NCBI GenBank assembly: GCA_030544215.1
Contig: JARZZO010000013.1
Coordinates: 24,783,229 to 24,847,228 of the forward strand
Length of the DNA: 64,000 bases
Direction of reading: 5' to 3'
Source of the DNA: Zantedeschia hybrid cultivar
Lineage: Eukaryota; Streptophyta; Magnoliopsida; Alismatales; Araceae
Shown: positions 36,811 to 47,434 of the stretch, one piece after another
How the letters are laid out: each line of letters begins with the position of its first letter
How positions within the stretch are numbered: the stretch's first letter is position 1
Notes under the pieces: generated by a model
What the model saw: only the letters and a program-made list of their open reading frames with translations
Databases searched by the model: none
Told to the model about the DNA's origin: nothing
Position numbers and translations under genes: made by a program

Positions 36811-37664
36811 TGATGAAGATTTTCCCAGTGGGACGAGGTATTTTGGGTTTCTAAGGTTTTGTGATTGAAAGTTCTGGGTTTTAGGATACCATTATGGCTC
36901 CTTAGGCTGACAACTTGCGAAAACTTTAGGTTTTGGGATACAATGGCTCCCTTGGCTGCAAATTTTGGACAATTTTGGGTTTTGGGATACAACGGCTTCC
37001 TAGGCCAGAAACTTTGGAAAATTTTAAACTTTGTGATATTAGGCCTGAAACTTTGGGCAATTTGATTTTTTTTTTTTTAAAGTTTTGCTCGATGGGACAA
37101 GTAATTTTGGGATGGAGGAACCTTTTGAACCTATCCAAAGTGAAGGTCGGATTTTCGAGTCGGGAAGACATTGTCATCGTTGTCTTGGTCATAGTCCTTT
37201 ATCGAATGTCACCCTACTACTTGTGGAGTGATCTAAGTATTTTCTCGTCATTGACGACTCTGACATCCTCTCTGGGTAAAGATGTGGGAAAACTCAACCC
37301 TCATCAAAGGTAAGCAAGGAGAATTATCCCCCCATCGGAGTGCTTTTGCGAGTTGTTCCCTAATGGTTTTTTTTTTTTTTTAACTAACTATAGCGCCTTC
37401 ACAGGTTTTCGCCAGGGCTAGCCCCATCTTATTTTTGCCTGTGCGTCCTTGCAAGTTTTCACAGAATAGGGTTTCTCATTTTTGCCTGAGGCGCCCTTGC
37501 GGGTTTTCACCTCAATCGGGTTTAAGACCTTTTTATCCTTAATTGGCTTCTTTTTTTTTTTATGAGAAGACCAATTAAGTCTGTCGGGACACCTCATTTT
37601 TAAACCCCTATTTTTTTTTCAAGACTTCTTTGGTTGTGTATTTCTGGACAACTCATACTCCGGG
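36811..37664. other. Spacer with a second small repeat
   Basis: Three loose units with TTTTGGGATACAATGGCTCC lie at about 36870-37060, and poly(T) runs occur near 37070 and 37370. TTTCACCTCAATCGGG-like motifs near 37500 resemble 35800. No gene is recognised. Confidence 0.5.
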
Positions 37665-38055
37665 ACATAATACAACTTCATGTGGCGCCCGTTCAATAGG
37701 GGAAATGCCACATTCCCTTTTTCATCAACTAATTTGTAGGTACCTCCTTCATATACTTTGTTGACTATGAAGGGTCCTATCTAATTAGGCTTGAATTTGT
37801 TTTTAGGATGGGATGCCATCACATCCTTTTGCTTGACCATGACGAGGTCACCTTTCTTAAACACTCTTTTATTTTATCAACTTGTGAAAAGCCCTAGACA
37901 TCTGGGCCTGACATACTTGCAGGCGTTGGTAAGTGGCCAATCTTTCGCCTTCGAGGTCTGCCAGCTCTTCGTAGTGCCTTTGTGCTTCATTTAGGTCGCT
38001 TTCATAATGCAAAGCCATACGGTAGGAAACCAATTTAATTTCAATTGGCACTATT
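37665..38055 (-). pseudogene. Gypsy integrase C-terminus (minus strand)
   Basis: On the minus strand the product has LVSYRMALHYESDLNEAQR, then REWDLEGER-like and YQRLQVCQAQMSRAF, then after a frameshift VFKKGDLVMVKQ, FKPN, GPFIVNKVYEGGTYKLVD and FPI. This is the usual end of a plant gypsy polyprotein: a helical linker, then an F.kGDLVL strand and a GPF-v--v--ggaY-L-d fold. A stop follows FKPN. The upstream integrase core is missing, cut where the LTR fragment begins. Confidence 0.75.
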
Positions 38056-38061
38056 GCTCCT

Positions 38062-38836
38062 GTGTCGGTGTGAGAGTGACACGACGTTGGTGTGGGAGTG
38101 GTGGGGTGACGTCTCGAGCGAGGGTCACCTGGTGTACCCGGGGGTATAACTAGTACCGGTGTGGGAGTGGTACATACGGAGTGTCACTCGTATTGGGGGA
38201 AGCAGAACCACCTAGAGCCGATCAGGCCGGAGTAGCCAGCGCGCTATCCGAGGGGTTGCTGTTTGGTCTCAGTGGGTTGGTGTTTTCTGCGTTCGGTCGC
38301 GTGGTTTGCGTGTTTAGCCGAGACGCTGGTTGTGGACTCCATGGTGGAGTGGTTTCAGAGTTGTGTTTACTACTTTATTTATTTAAATTGCCTTTATTCG
38401 TGTTGTTGCACTTATGTGTGCGTGAGTGGGTGGTGCTGATCGAAGGATCCCTACTGAGTCTATTTCGGTGAGACTCACCCCCTGCGGTTTTCAGGTGAGC
38501 GTTTCAGGTAGGCGTAGCATCGAGGGTTTTGTCTTGGGTTGCGTGCCAGCAGCCATCGTTCTGGGGTATGCCCGATGTAGTTGTTATTTTCCTTTTAGGC
38601 ATGTACGCTTAATTACTTCTTTTCAGTTAGAATATGTAATTATTTGCTGAGTCAAGTTTAATTGTAATAATTTTTAATTCCTGCACTTCCTTTACAATTC
38701 AATGTGATGTGGATGTTTAGCTTAGTTTATCATTTATTTCTCAGACTTATCGAGATCCTAGTTTGGCTCCAAATTTTAATGATTCGGTACCCATTTAGTA
38801 ATTGGATCCTCGATTATAAGGTGACGGGTCGTTACA
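38062..38836 (+). repeat. LTR fragment ending GGGTCGTTACA
   Basis: The 3' end GTGACGGGTCGTTACA is typical of plant gypsy LTRs whose other end starts TGTAACGACCC. No such start is visible, so the fragment is truncated on the left. TTATTTATTTAAATTG near 38373 may be the TATA region. It directly abuts the first unit of the exon-like array. Confidence 0.5.
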
Positions 38837-38914
38837 TTACCTGAAAGGAGATTCATCGAAGAATGATTTGCTACTAAGATACTGTCGAGCTGCCCCCAAG
38901 TTTTTGGCTCCAAC
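38837..38914 (-). repeat. Exon-like tandem array, first partial unit
   Basis: This is one unit of the ~140-bp array described for 47903-50865. Its right end, GCTCCAAC at 38907-38914, is the target duplication of the hAT element that follows. It matches the unit at 50790-50865. Confidence 0.8.
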
Positions 38915-39165
38915 TTGGGGTGGCCACGAGCCGAGCTAAGTTGAGCTACAACTCGCTCGAGCTAAACTTGACTAATATTATTCGAGCTCGAGAACGAGCT
39001 CGAGCCTAACCCAAGCTCACTTTGTGGGCTCGAGCTTGGCTCGCCGAGAAAGGAACTCAGGTTGAATTCAGCCAAGCAAACCAAACCAAACATTCGGTCG
39101 CCGCCCTTCTCTCTCTAGAATCCTAGAGAGAGAAGCTCTGCGGCTCCCCTCGGTGGCCGCCAGCC

Positions 39166-42100
39166 ATGGCCGGTTCTGAGGGGGGCGGGAGACCCCCCAC
39201 CTCGCTGCAGACTCCCCTCACACTCCTCTCTCCGCCGCTGAAGCCCCCGCTCCCCCCCTCCACCGCTCAGTCCCCGGAACCGCAGGTTCGTGCCGCGGAT
39301 TCCCCCGCTCCTGTTGCTGTTGCGTCCCCAAACGCCCTGCCCTCGCTGAACCACGCCCCTACTGCGCCCTCTCCTTCACCGGCATGGAGCGCCGGGTCTG
39401 GTGCGAAGACCTTCCTGCAAGCGCTGAAGAACCAGCCCATCTTCCCGGAAGTGAAGATCCCCATACACCCTCCCGCTTTCACGGATCTGGGGGAACCGAC
39501 AGTTTTCTTTTCTCAGGAGGAAATCGCTGCAGCCCTAACCCCGTTCCAGTTCGCCCTCGTGGCGAAAACTCTGTTTGGCAGGCCCCCGTTTCCTGAAATT
39601 AAAGCCCTCCTCACGCATCGGCTTCGTCTCCAGCAAGACTTCATCATCAGCGCTTTGGATAACAGGCATTTGCTGCTCCGCTGCACCGTAGAAGACGACT
39701 ACCTCCGTCTCCTCCTCCGAGAGCAATTATACGTCAAAGGTTACCTGTTCAAATTGCTCAAGTGGATGCCCGACTTCGAGTGCGGGACGGAACCACCGGT
39801 GATTCCTGTATGGGTGGAACTCCCAGCCCTCAAACCACACCTCTTCCACGAGTCTTACATCAGGTCGATTGTGGGAAACCTGGGCAGGGTTCTCCAGGTT
39901 GCTCTCCACACCGCGCAGCTCACGAATACAGCCTCTGCCCGCGCGTGCATCGAGCTCGACGTCCTCAAACACCGTCCGTCTCGTATCTGGATTGGGATGG
40001 GTAACACAGGATATTTTCAGGAAATCCTGTACCCCCCGCTCCCTCTTTATTGCATTACCTGCAGGCTTCTGGGTCACTCCTCCTCAACGTGCCGCAAATC
40101 TGCCAAGTGCATGAGCCCCCAGGAACCTCACAAGAAGATCTCCCAAGACCCTTCCTCATCGGAGCCTGCTAAGCAACCTTCGAACCTGGCGAGCGAGGAC
40201 GGTGCTGGGGTCGCTGCACAACCAGAGAGGGTGCGGGTTTCTTCCGAGAACCGCACTGGCGATACTCAGGTGATCCGGCTCCCTAGTTCGGCCCAACCCT
40301 CAGGAGGAACGAAGAAGCTTCTGCGTGGCCCTACGAGCTCCACCCAGCGATGGGTTCACAAAGATCCTGGCCCCAGTCATAATCAAACGCAAGTCACAGC
40401 TATTAACCCCTTTGATGTGCTCAGGCCTCCTATAGACAGTCATGATCTTGGAGACACTGCCGGCGATGCCTGGCAAGATCCTGCTGTGATCCCTCCAACT
40501 GAGAATACCCCTTCTCTGCATGCTCTCTTGCCTTGCCCGACACAGCCTCAAGGTAGCATGTCCACCCAGCCGATGATGACCGTGGCTGGAAGGGCTTCTC
40601 TGGAGTCGCCTCCGAGCACCACAGAGACTTCTCAGCAGACTACTCCGCCAGCTGTTCGGCGTCAATCTCCAACGACCACTGCTGGCGTATTCCTGGCCAC
40701 CGAGCCCCTGCAAAGCTCCACGTTGGCTCCCATGTTGGCCAACACCTCCATCGCTGTTGATCGGCTTCACCGCAAAACTCCGCATGCATGCACGCCAGGT
40801 GTTCGACAGAGGTCCTCGTGTTCGGCTGAAGACCTGCACTCTTTGATCCCTGTGCCCATGCACACGGTCTCGCCTGGTGGTCACGGTGCTTTGCCTCAGC
40901 CCAGGGACCAGGCCCACTTGCCTGCGCAGCTATTTGGTATTACCCCCCTTATTGGGCCGAGCCCAGAACTTGAGGCCTCAAGCCCCAATCGCTAGAAAGC
41001 CTCCGCCCAAGCTGCTGTTGATCAGCCTCAACCTGCTGCCCTGCATGCATGCCTGCCAGGTGATCACCATAAGTCCTCCTGTTCGGCTGTGGACTTGCAA
41101 TTCCCAGCCTGCGATTCTGATGCTCTGCCTCAGCCCAAGGACCAGGCCCACTCGCCCGTGCCGCAATCAGCCATCTCCTCTCTGAATGGGCCGCACCCAG
41201 AACTTGAGGTCCCTAGCCCCAAGCGCCAGACAGTCTCAGCCCAAGCTCCTTTTGATCGGCTCCAGCATAATGGCCTGCCTACTTACCTGCCAGGTGTTCA
41301 ACTTAAACCCTCTGGTTCGGCTGTGGACCTGCAATCTTCACCATGTGCCTATGATGTTTCGTCTCAGCCCAGGGACCAGGCCCACTTGACTGTGCAGCAG
41401 CCCGTTCTCTCCTCCCTTATTGGGCCGAGCCCAGAACTTAAGCCCTCACGTGTTAATCACCAGCAAGCCCCAGCCCAAGCTGCTGCCTCTCTTACAGATC
41501 CTTTACCTGCAGATGTTCAGACTACCCCTGTTATGCAATGGCCGCCTAACACTAACACTCAACACCAGCAATCGCTGGACTTCACTGCTGAAGACCCAAC
41601 TACAGAGCAGGCAGCTGATGGAATCATCATCCTTGATACTCTTGAACAGGCTACTGGTGCTGGGGGGCATCCTGACCATATGCATCACCATGCTGCTCCA
41701 CACCCCCAGCACCAGGAGTCTCTGGTGAGCAACAGTCACTCAACTGATGGTCATGTTAACACACCTATTTCTGGCCTAGATTCTAATTCTGTTCTCGTTA
41801 CTGTGGGGGATCGAGCACTGGACAACTTGGACCAACTGAAACCTACCAAGGACAACATTGATGCTGCAGGCATGGAAGTTTTACCGTCTTATAGCGTCGA
41901 TAATCAGGTGATATCTGTCTCTAAACTCCCATGCAAGCTCAATTCAGAGGACTCCATCATTCCCAGCCCATATAGTGCTCTCAATACTAGAGATATGCAT
42001 ACTATTAATTCCATGGTTCTGGTTGATGTTGGCTCAGTTGATCAGGGTCACTTGGAGGATGCTGCTGCTTCTTTGCTGATCACAGAAGTCCAAACGTCTT

Positions 42101-42414
42101 TAAGAGTCGATACTCAGGTGATATCCTCCGCTTACCTCCCTATTGAGCAGAATTGCCATCTTTTAATCCAATCTGCTTCTCATGGTGTGGCCCCTATACC
42201 TAGTATTGAGGCTTTAAATTTGGATAGTCCCAAACACAGCGATGATGCTAAACAATTACTTGAGATACATAAATTTAGGCAATCATTCTCTGCCACTGAT
42301 GAATCTCAGACTACTTGTGATGATGGCATACATGATACTTCTAGTACTTTAACTTCGGCCCAACAAAAGAGCACCAGGCTCACCCGTGCTCAGAAAAAGA
42401 AATCTAAACATTAA
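39166..42414 (+). pseudogene. LINE ORF1, RNA-binding protein, one premature stop
   Basis: The frame runs 1083 codons from ATG 39166 (context GCCATGG) to TAA 42412-42414, broken only by TAG at 40993-40995 (codon 610). The related internal repeat has CAG there, so a C-to-T change explains it. Residues ~1-100 are Pro/Ser-rich. ~105-290 resemble the DUF4283 domain of plant LINE and retrotransposon proteins. Residues 296-309 form a CX2CX4HX4C zinc knuckle (C296, C299, H304, C309). Residues ~540-780 hold three imperfect repeats of 78-87 codons with SGSAVDLQS and PRDQAH motifs. The family role is binding the LINE RNA. It overlaps ORF2 by one base. Confidence 0.9.
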
Positions 42415-45400
42415 TGGTCAATACTTTGGTTTGGAATATTAGGGGTGTTGGGAGCTCTACCTCTCTTCGTCGTTTAATTTCTCTGTGCAAATCACACAAG
42501 ATTAAGATGGCTGCCATTCTTGAGCCTATGATACATTACTCTTCCATGCAGCGCATATCTCTGCGTCTTGGCCTCTCTAAGTTTGTTGCTTCTAATATGG
42601 ACCATGGCAAGATATGGGTTTTTTGGCATGACTCTATGGATATTGATATTCTGCATATTCATGATAATTATATCACTGCCAAAGTAAAGGGTGTTGTTGA
42701 GCATATTATTACTTTTGTCTATGCTAGCTGTCACCTTCAGGACAGAATTGGTACTTGGGACGATATTGCCTCTTTTGCATCCTCAGTTGTTGTCCCATGG
42801 ATGGTGATTGGTGACTTTAATTCTGTTCTGTTTTCTCATGAGAAACTTGGTGGGAATGCTCCTCTTTCAGCTTCAGTCCATGCATTCCACTCTTTTGTGC
42901 AGGACTGTGGCATTGCTGATCTTGAATTCAGTGGTCCTAGCTTTACTTGGCGCAATGGACAACAAGGGATTGGTTGTATTAGAGCTAGATTGGACAGAGG
43001 TTTGGCTAACACTCATTGGTTTGCTAAATTTTCTACTTCTATAAATCATCTGCATCATAATTGTTCATATCACAACCCCCTGCTTGTCACTTATGATTCT
43101 TTGAACTCTATTCATCATGCTCACTTTAAGTTCCTAAAAGTTTGGACCAGACATCAGAGCTTTATTCAAGTCGTTAAGGATTGTTGGAGCAGACCCATGC
43201 ATGCTTCTCCACTTTATAAGTTCAGTGCCAAATTGAAAAGATTAAGGGCTACTCTTAAGCACTGGAATAAGAATATATTCGGGAATGTTTTTGATGCTGT
43301 CTTAAAAGCTGAGAATGATGTTGCTTATCTGCAAAACATTGCTGACTCTTCGCCCTCTGCTGATACTTTAAATGATCTAGTTGTTGCCAAGAGAAAACTT
43401 GATGAATTATTACTCAGACAGGAAATTTTCTGGAGACAAAAATCTCATTTTAGGTGGCTCAAGGAAGGGGACCAAAATACTGCTTTCTTCCATTCCATTG
43501 TTTCTGAGAGACGCAGAAGGAACTTTATTCACTCTCTTTCGGATGATAATGGCAATCAGGTTACTGATCAGAATGCTCTCCTCTCTATGGCTATTGATTA
43601 TTACAAGGAACTGTTCACCTCCCAGCCCCCTTCTATAGATAGTAGTGGTCTTCTGCAATACATTCCTAGCATTGTTAATGATCAAGATAATGCTGCTTTG
43701 CTGGCTATTCCTTCTTTGGAGGAAGTGAAAGATTCTGTCTTCTCTCTTTGTGCTGATAGTGCTCCAGGTCCCGACGGATTCTCAGGTGATTTCTTCACAC
43801 ATTGCTGGGATATTATTGCTGATGATATATTTGCTGCTGTTATTGAATTCTTCAAGGGTGGCTCTTTGCCTAAGGCCTTTACTTCTACTCATTTGGTTCT
43901 TATTCCTAAGTGTGACAATCCTACCACTCTTAAGGATTTCAGGCCCATCAGTCTGTGCAATTTTAATTATAAGATCATTTATCTGATTGTTTGCAAGAGG
44001 CTCTCTGTTATTCTGCCTAGGCTTATTTCTCCCTTCCAAGGTGCATTTGTTAAAGGAAGGGACATCAGTGATAATATATGTTTGGCTCAGGAGATGGTGC
44101 ATAATATTTCTAAAAGAACTACTGGTCACAATGTTATTCTCAAACTGGACATGATGAAGGCCTATGATTGCCTGGAATGGAGTTACTTATTTGATGTTCT
44201 ATACAAATTTGGCTTCTCTCATGATTGGATTAATTTGATTAAGAATCTATTTACTCACTGCTGGTTCTCAGTTGTTTTTAATGGTCAGCTTGGTGGCTAT
44301 TTTAACTCTTCCAGAGGACTTAGGCAAGGTGATCCTTTGGTCCCCAGTTTGTTTATCTTGGCAGAAGAAGCTTTCAGCAGGGGTCTCCATAACCTTTTCA
44401 CCAGAGGCTTGATCACTCCTTTCTCCACATTCAGAGCTGGGCCTATTATCTCTCATTTACTCTTTGCTGATGACACGGTTATTTTTACTAACGGATCTCA
44501 GGCTTCTCTTCACCAGCTTTTTGCTTTTATTAATATCTATGAGAGATGTTCTGGTCAGCAGGTTAATAAAGACAAAAGCTCTTTTTATGTGGCCCCTCGC
44601 ACTATCACTCAAAGAATCAATCAAATTGCTGCCGCTACTCAGATGCCCAATAAGGCTTTTCCGATTATCTATTTGGGGGCTCCTCTCTACAAAGGTATTG
44701 CTAAAGCTATCTTTTTTCAGCCACTGCTTGACAAGGTGAAAAACAAACTTACTAATTGGAAAACTAAGCTCTTATCGCCTGGGGGTAGATTAATTCTGAT
44801 AAAGCATGTTTTATCATCTATTCCTATACACATTCTTGCTGCCCTCTCTCCCCCTAAGAGCACTTTGAATGCTATGGAAAAAGCATTTGCTGCCTTCTTT
44901 TGGGGTTCTTCCACTGTTGGTCAGAGAAAACACTGGATTGCTTGGAAACACATGGCTAGACCTATTGATGAAGGAGGGATTGGAATCAGATCTCTCTTTG
45001 ATTTGAGTACTGCTTTGAAAGTGAAACTTTGCTGGAAGATTTACTCCCATAAGGGAGTTTGGAGTGATTATATCCATTGCACCTATCTGCAGGATCAACA
45101 TCTATCCTTTTGCCCCTTGACTGGTTCTCCCCATTGGAGAATGGTTCTTGGTCATAGACATTGGGTCTTGGACCATACTTGTTGGCAGGTTGGAACTGGT
45201 AGGCTTTCTTTTTGGCATGATAATTGGACTGGTCATGGACCTCTCAGGGAGTTCATATCTTCTGATCAATGGCTTTCTGTTGCTCATATTCATAATTGGT
45301 TTGTCCAGGATTTTTTGGCTCGCAGACATGACTTTCTACATATGCTTCCTATGGATATTCTACATGTTATCAATGATATTGCTATTTGCTTATCTCATAC

Positions 45401-46553
45401 TAATGGCCCTAATAAACCTATTTGGCAGCCTGATACTCATGGTTATTTTACTACTAAATCTGCCTGGAACACTGTCAGACATACTGGGCCTCAGCTTCCT
45501 ATCACCAAATGGATTTGGCACACACTCTTACCTAAAACGATCTCCTTTTTTATTTACAGAGCTCTTATTGACAGATTGCCCTTTGACTCAATTATTCAGA
45601 GATATGGGATTTCTTTGGTTTCCAAGTGTTATTGCTGTAGAGCTCCTCATCGTGAAACTATGAACCATATTCTTACTTTGGGTGATATTGCCAGACATTG
45701 TTGGAGCTTTTTCAAGTACATTTTCCAGGTTCATGCTCAAGGGACTTCTTTTCATTATATGTTTTCAGCATTCACTTCCAAGGCATCCAATACTTCTCTC
45801 TATGGCTTCTGCATGGGTATCACTCCTTCTATTATTGCTTGGACGCTCTGGAAAGCTAGATGCACTGCCAGGTTTGACAATTCTATTTGTAGTAAAGAAC
45901 ATATTTTGAGGCAAGCTATTATTCTTATCACTGAGATTGCTTCTTTGTTTCATCCTAAGAGGGCTTCTTCCTATGCTGAGAGAGCATCTTTGCAGGCTTT
46001 GGGTCTGACTGATATCTTTTCTCCTGCACCCCCTTCCCTTGTTTATTGGATTCCTCCCCCCAGATTTCATGTTAAACTTAACACAGATGGCTGTTGTAAA
46101 GGTAATCCAGGTATATCTGCAGGTGCTGCTATTCTCAGAGATGATAAAGGATCCTTTATTTCTGCTTGCTGTGGCTTTTTTGGTATCACATGCAGTCTTA
46201 TTTCAGAGATCAGGGCTATGCTTATTGGATTACATATGTGTCTTCAGATGGGGATTCCTTCTCTTATTATAGAGTATGATTGTCAGGTCTTAATTATGCT
46301 CCTTCACTCTGATGGCCAGAAGATTCCTTGGATTCTTCATCCTTGGTGGGATTACTTATGCTCTCTGAAGAACTCTATGCTTATTCAATTCCAACATGCG
46401 GTCAGAGAATGTAACAAGGCTGCAGACGCATTGGCAAACTTCTCATGTTCTTCTTATACGTCTCGCACTTTTTCTTCATATGCTGCTCTACCTCCTCCTG
46501 TAAGAGGAGAATTGGCCATGGACAAATCAGGCGTTCCTCATTTTCGTTTTTGA
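42414..46553 (+). CDS. LINE ORF2: endonuclease, reverse transcriptase, RNase H
   Basis: An open 1379-residue frame starts at ATG 42414, whose A is the last base of the ORF1 stop (TAATG). Residues 1-230 are an APE-type endonuclease with WNIRG (7-11), E37, GDFN (133-136), SFTW (176-179) and RLDR (192-195). The SDH motif reads SYH (218-220), losing a catalytic Asp. Residues ~450-710 are the reverse transcriptase with LDMMKAYD (578-585), RQGDPL (637-642) and FADD (684-687). A Cys/His zf-RVT region with CYCC follows at ~1070-1100. Residues ~1215-1350 are an RNase H (RVT_3) with NTDG, SEIRAM, EYDC and NKAADALA supplying D-E-D-D. The protein nicks target DNA and primes reverse transcription there. 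Confidence 0.95.
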   Translation: MVNTLVWNIRGVGSSTSLRRLISLCKSHKIKMAAILEPMIHYSSMQRISLRLGLSKFVASNMDHGKIWVFWHDSMDIDILHIHDNYITAKVKGVVEHIITFVYASCHLQDRIGTWDDIASFASSVVVPWMVIGDFNSVLFSHEKLGGNAPLSASVHAFHSFVQDCGIADLEFSGPSFTWRNGQQGIGCIRARLDRGLANTHWFAKFSTSINHLHHNCSYHNPLLVTYDSLNSIHHAHFKFLKVWTRHQSFIQVVKDCWSRPMHASPLYKFSAKLKRLRATLKHWNKNIFGNVFDAVLKAENDVAYLQNIADSSPSADTLNDLVVAKRKLDELLLRQEIFWRQKSHFRWLKEGDQNTAFFHSIVSERRRRNFIHSLSDDNGNQVTDQNALLSMAIDYYKELFTSQPPSIDSSGLLQYIPSIVNDQDNAALLAIPSLEEVKDSVFSLCADSAPGPDGFSGDFFTHCWDIIADDIFAAVIEFFKGGSLPKAFTSTHLVLIPKCDNPTTLKDFRPISLCNFNYKIIYLIVCKRLSVILPRLISPFQGAFVKGRDISDNICLAQEMVHNISKRTTGHNVILKLDMMKAYDCLEWSYLFDVLYKFGFSHDWINLIKNLFTHCWFSVVFNGQLGGYFNSSRGLRQGDPLVPSLFILAEEAFSRGLHNLFTRGLITPFSTFRAGPIISHLLFADDTVIFTNGSQASLHQLFAFINIYERCSGQQVNKDKSSFYVAPRTITQRINQIAAATQMPNKAFPIIYLGAPLYKGIAKAIFFQPLLDKVKNKLTNWKTKLLSPGGRLILIKHVLSSIPIHILAALSPPKSTLNAMEKAFAAFFWGSSTVGQRKHWIAWKHMARPIDEGGIGIRSLFDLSTALKVKLCWKIYSHKGVWSDYIHCTYLQDQHLSFCPLTGSPHWRMVLGHRHWVLDHTCWQVGTGRLSFWHDNWTGHGPLREFISSDQWLSVAHIHNWFVQDFLARRHDFLHMLPMDILHVINDIAICLSHTNGPNKPIWQPDTHGYFTTKSAWNTVRHTGPQLPITKWIWHTLLPKTISFFIYRALIDRLPFDSIIQRYGISLVSKCYCCRAPHRETMNHILTLGDIARHCWSFFKYIFQVHAQGTSFHYMFSAFTSKASNTSLYGFCMGITPSIIAWTLWKARCTARFDNSICSKEHILRQAIILITEIASLFHPKRASSYAERASLQALGLTDIFSPAPPSLVYWIPPPRFHVKLNTDGCCKGNPGISAGAAILRDDKGSFISACCGFFGITCSLISEIRAMLIGLHMCLQMGIPSLIIEYDCQVLIMLLHSDGQKIPWILHPWWDYLCSLKNSMLIQFQHAVRECNKAADALANFSCSSYTSRTFSSYAALPPPVRGELAMDKSGVPHFRF

Positions 46554-47197
46554 TTGGCTTATGTACCTGGGGGGTTCTTTTTTGCTTTCTTACTTGCTGT
46601 ATCTCCCAGGGGTAAGGTGGCATGTCCCCCCCTTGTATGTTTATTTGATTCATTTAATAAAATTCCAAGGGCCTGCCCAGGGTCCTAGATAAGTTCTGGG
46701 CTAAAAAAAAAAAAAAAAATTCAGCCAAGCTCAGCTCGTTAAAGCACTATGAAGTTAACTCAGCTAATAAACTAAGTTCACCCAACTAGAAACAGTCAAA
46801 TCGCTAAGCTTAGGAAGGTACAATAGAGGGAGGCTTGAGATTTAAAGAGAAAGTTGGGTGAAGTTTTTGTAAAGTAACCGACGTCAGACTATGGCCCAAA
46901 TATGAATCCTACCGTGGGGGGTGCACGGAGAGGAGGCTCGCCTATGTACTCCCGTCAGGATGGACCCACACATCATCAACCCACTCCAAGTTGGTTTGGA
47001 GCCTTAGAGGTCCCTTACCGCGAACTTCATCTTCTCTTGCAGGTTAGAGAAGCACATCGTGTAGCAACTCCCACTTCTTCGAGTGGGCTCAACTACCACC
47101 ACCACCCTCATCTACCACCCAATGTTGCACTAGCCTACGAGGCCTCTATAGGCTGGTGCAGCGTAAACGGCCTGCTACAGTAAAGGGGCAATGTTGC

Positions 47198-47434
47198 ATG
47201 TACCCAAATGTCATCATCTCCTGGAGTGAGCGGGGTGCGAGAGTATTTGTTGTTGACGTAATTGGCCAGGAGGTGGCCACAAACGACAAAGTAGTAATAG
47301 GTCCTGGACATGGTGAAAACAACCTTGGCCTCGTACTAAGCCTCGTGCAAGCCCTTATCGCCCCAGCTCACATCTACTTCGTCGCCATTGGAAAACCTTG
47401 TTACCCTCCCCCGTCCTCCACCACTTTGCCATAA
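47198..47434 (+). CDS. Hypothetical 78-residue frame inside hAT element 1
   Basis: I do not recognise this product. From ATG 47198 it encodes 78 residues with RGARVFVVDVIGQEV and APAHIYFVAIGKPCYPPP. The copy in the second hAT element (51495-51740) keeps the frame despite many base changes and an in-frame 6-base difference. That is mild evidence for a real or formerly real coding segment, perhaps captured host sequence. The frame extends upstream without an ATG. Non-coding origin remains possible. Confidence 0.3.
   Translation: MYPNVIISWSERGARVFVVDVIGQEVATNDKVVIGPGHGENNLGLVLSLVQALIAPAHIYFVAIGKPCYPPPSSTTLP

Larger units (their letters stand above)
39078..46717 (+). mobile_element. Near full-length plant L1-type LINE
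   Basis: The element is 7.6 kb and flanked by a 13-bp target duplication AATTCAGCCAAGC (39065-39077 and 46718-46730). It has a short GC-rich 5' UTR (39078-39165), ORF1, ORF2, a ~160-bp 3' UTR with AATAAA at about 46656, and a poly(A) tail at 46703-46717. Complete structure, a good tail and an open ORF2 suggest a fairly recent insertion. One stop codon in ORF1 and a changed endonuclease residue argue that this copy is now weak or inactive. Confidence 0.95.

Noticed and set aside
40300..40917. 205-codon minus-strand frame inside LINE ORF1
   Set aside because: It is the shadow of the plus-strand coding frame with no recognisable domain.
41089..42414. 441-codon frame as a separate LINE gene between ORF1 and ORF2
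   Set aside because: It is in the same frame as the 609-codon frame upstream, and the internal repeats cross the break. A single TAG explains the split.
47156..47197. Start of the hAT frame at a GTG codon
   Set aside because: GTG is not a usual plant start. The first in-frame ATG at 47198 was used instead.
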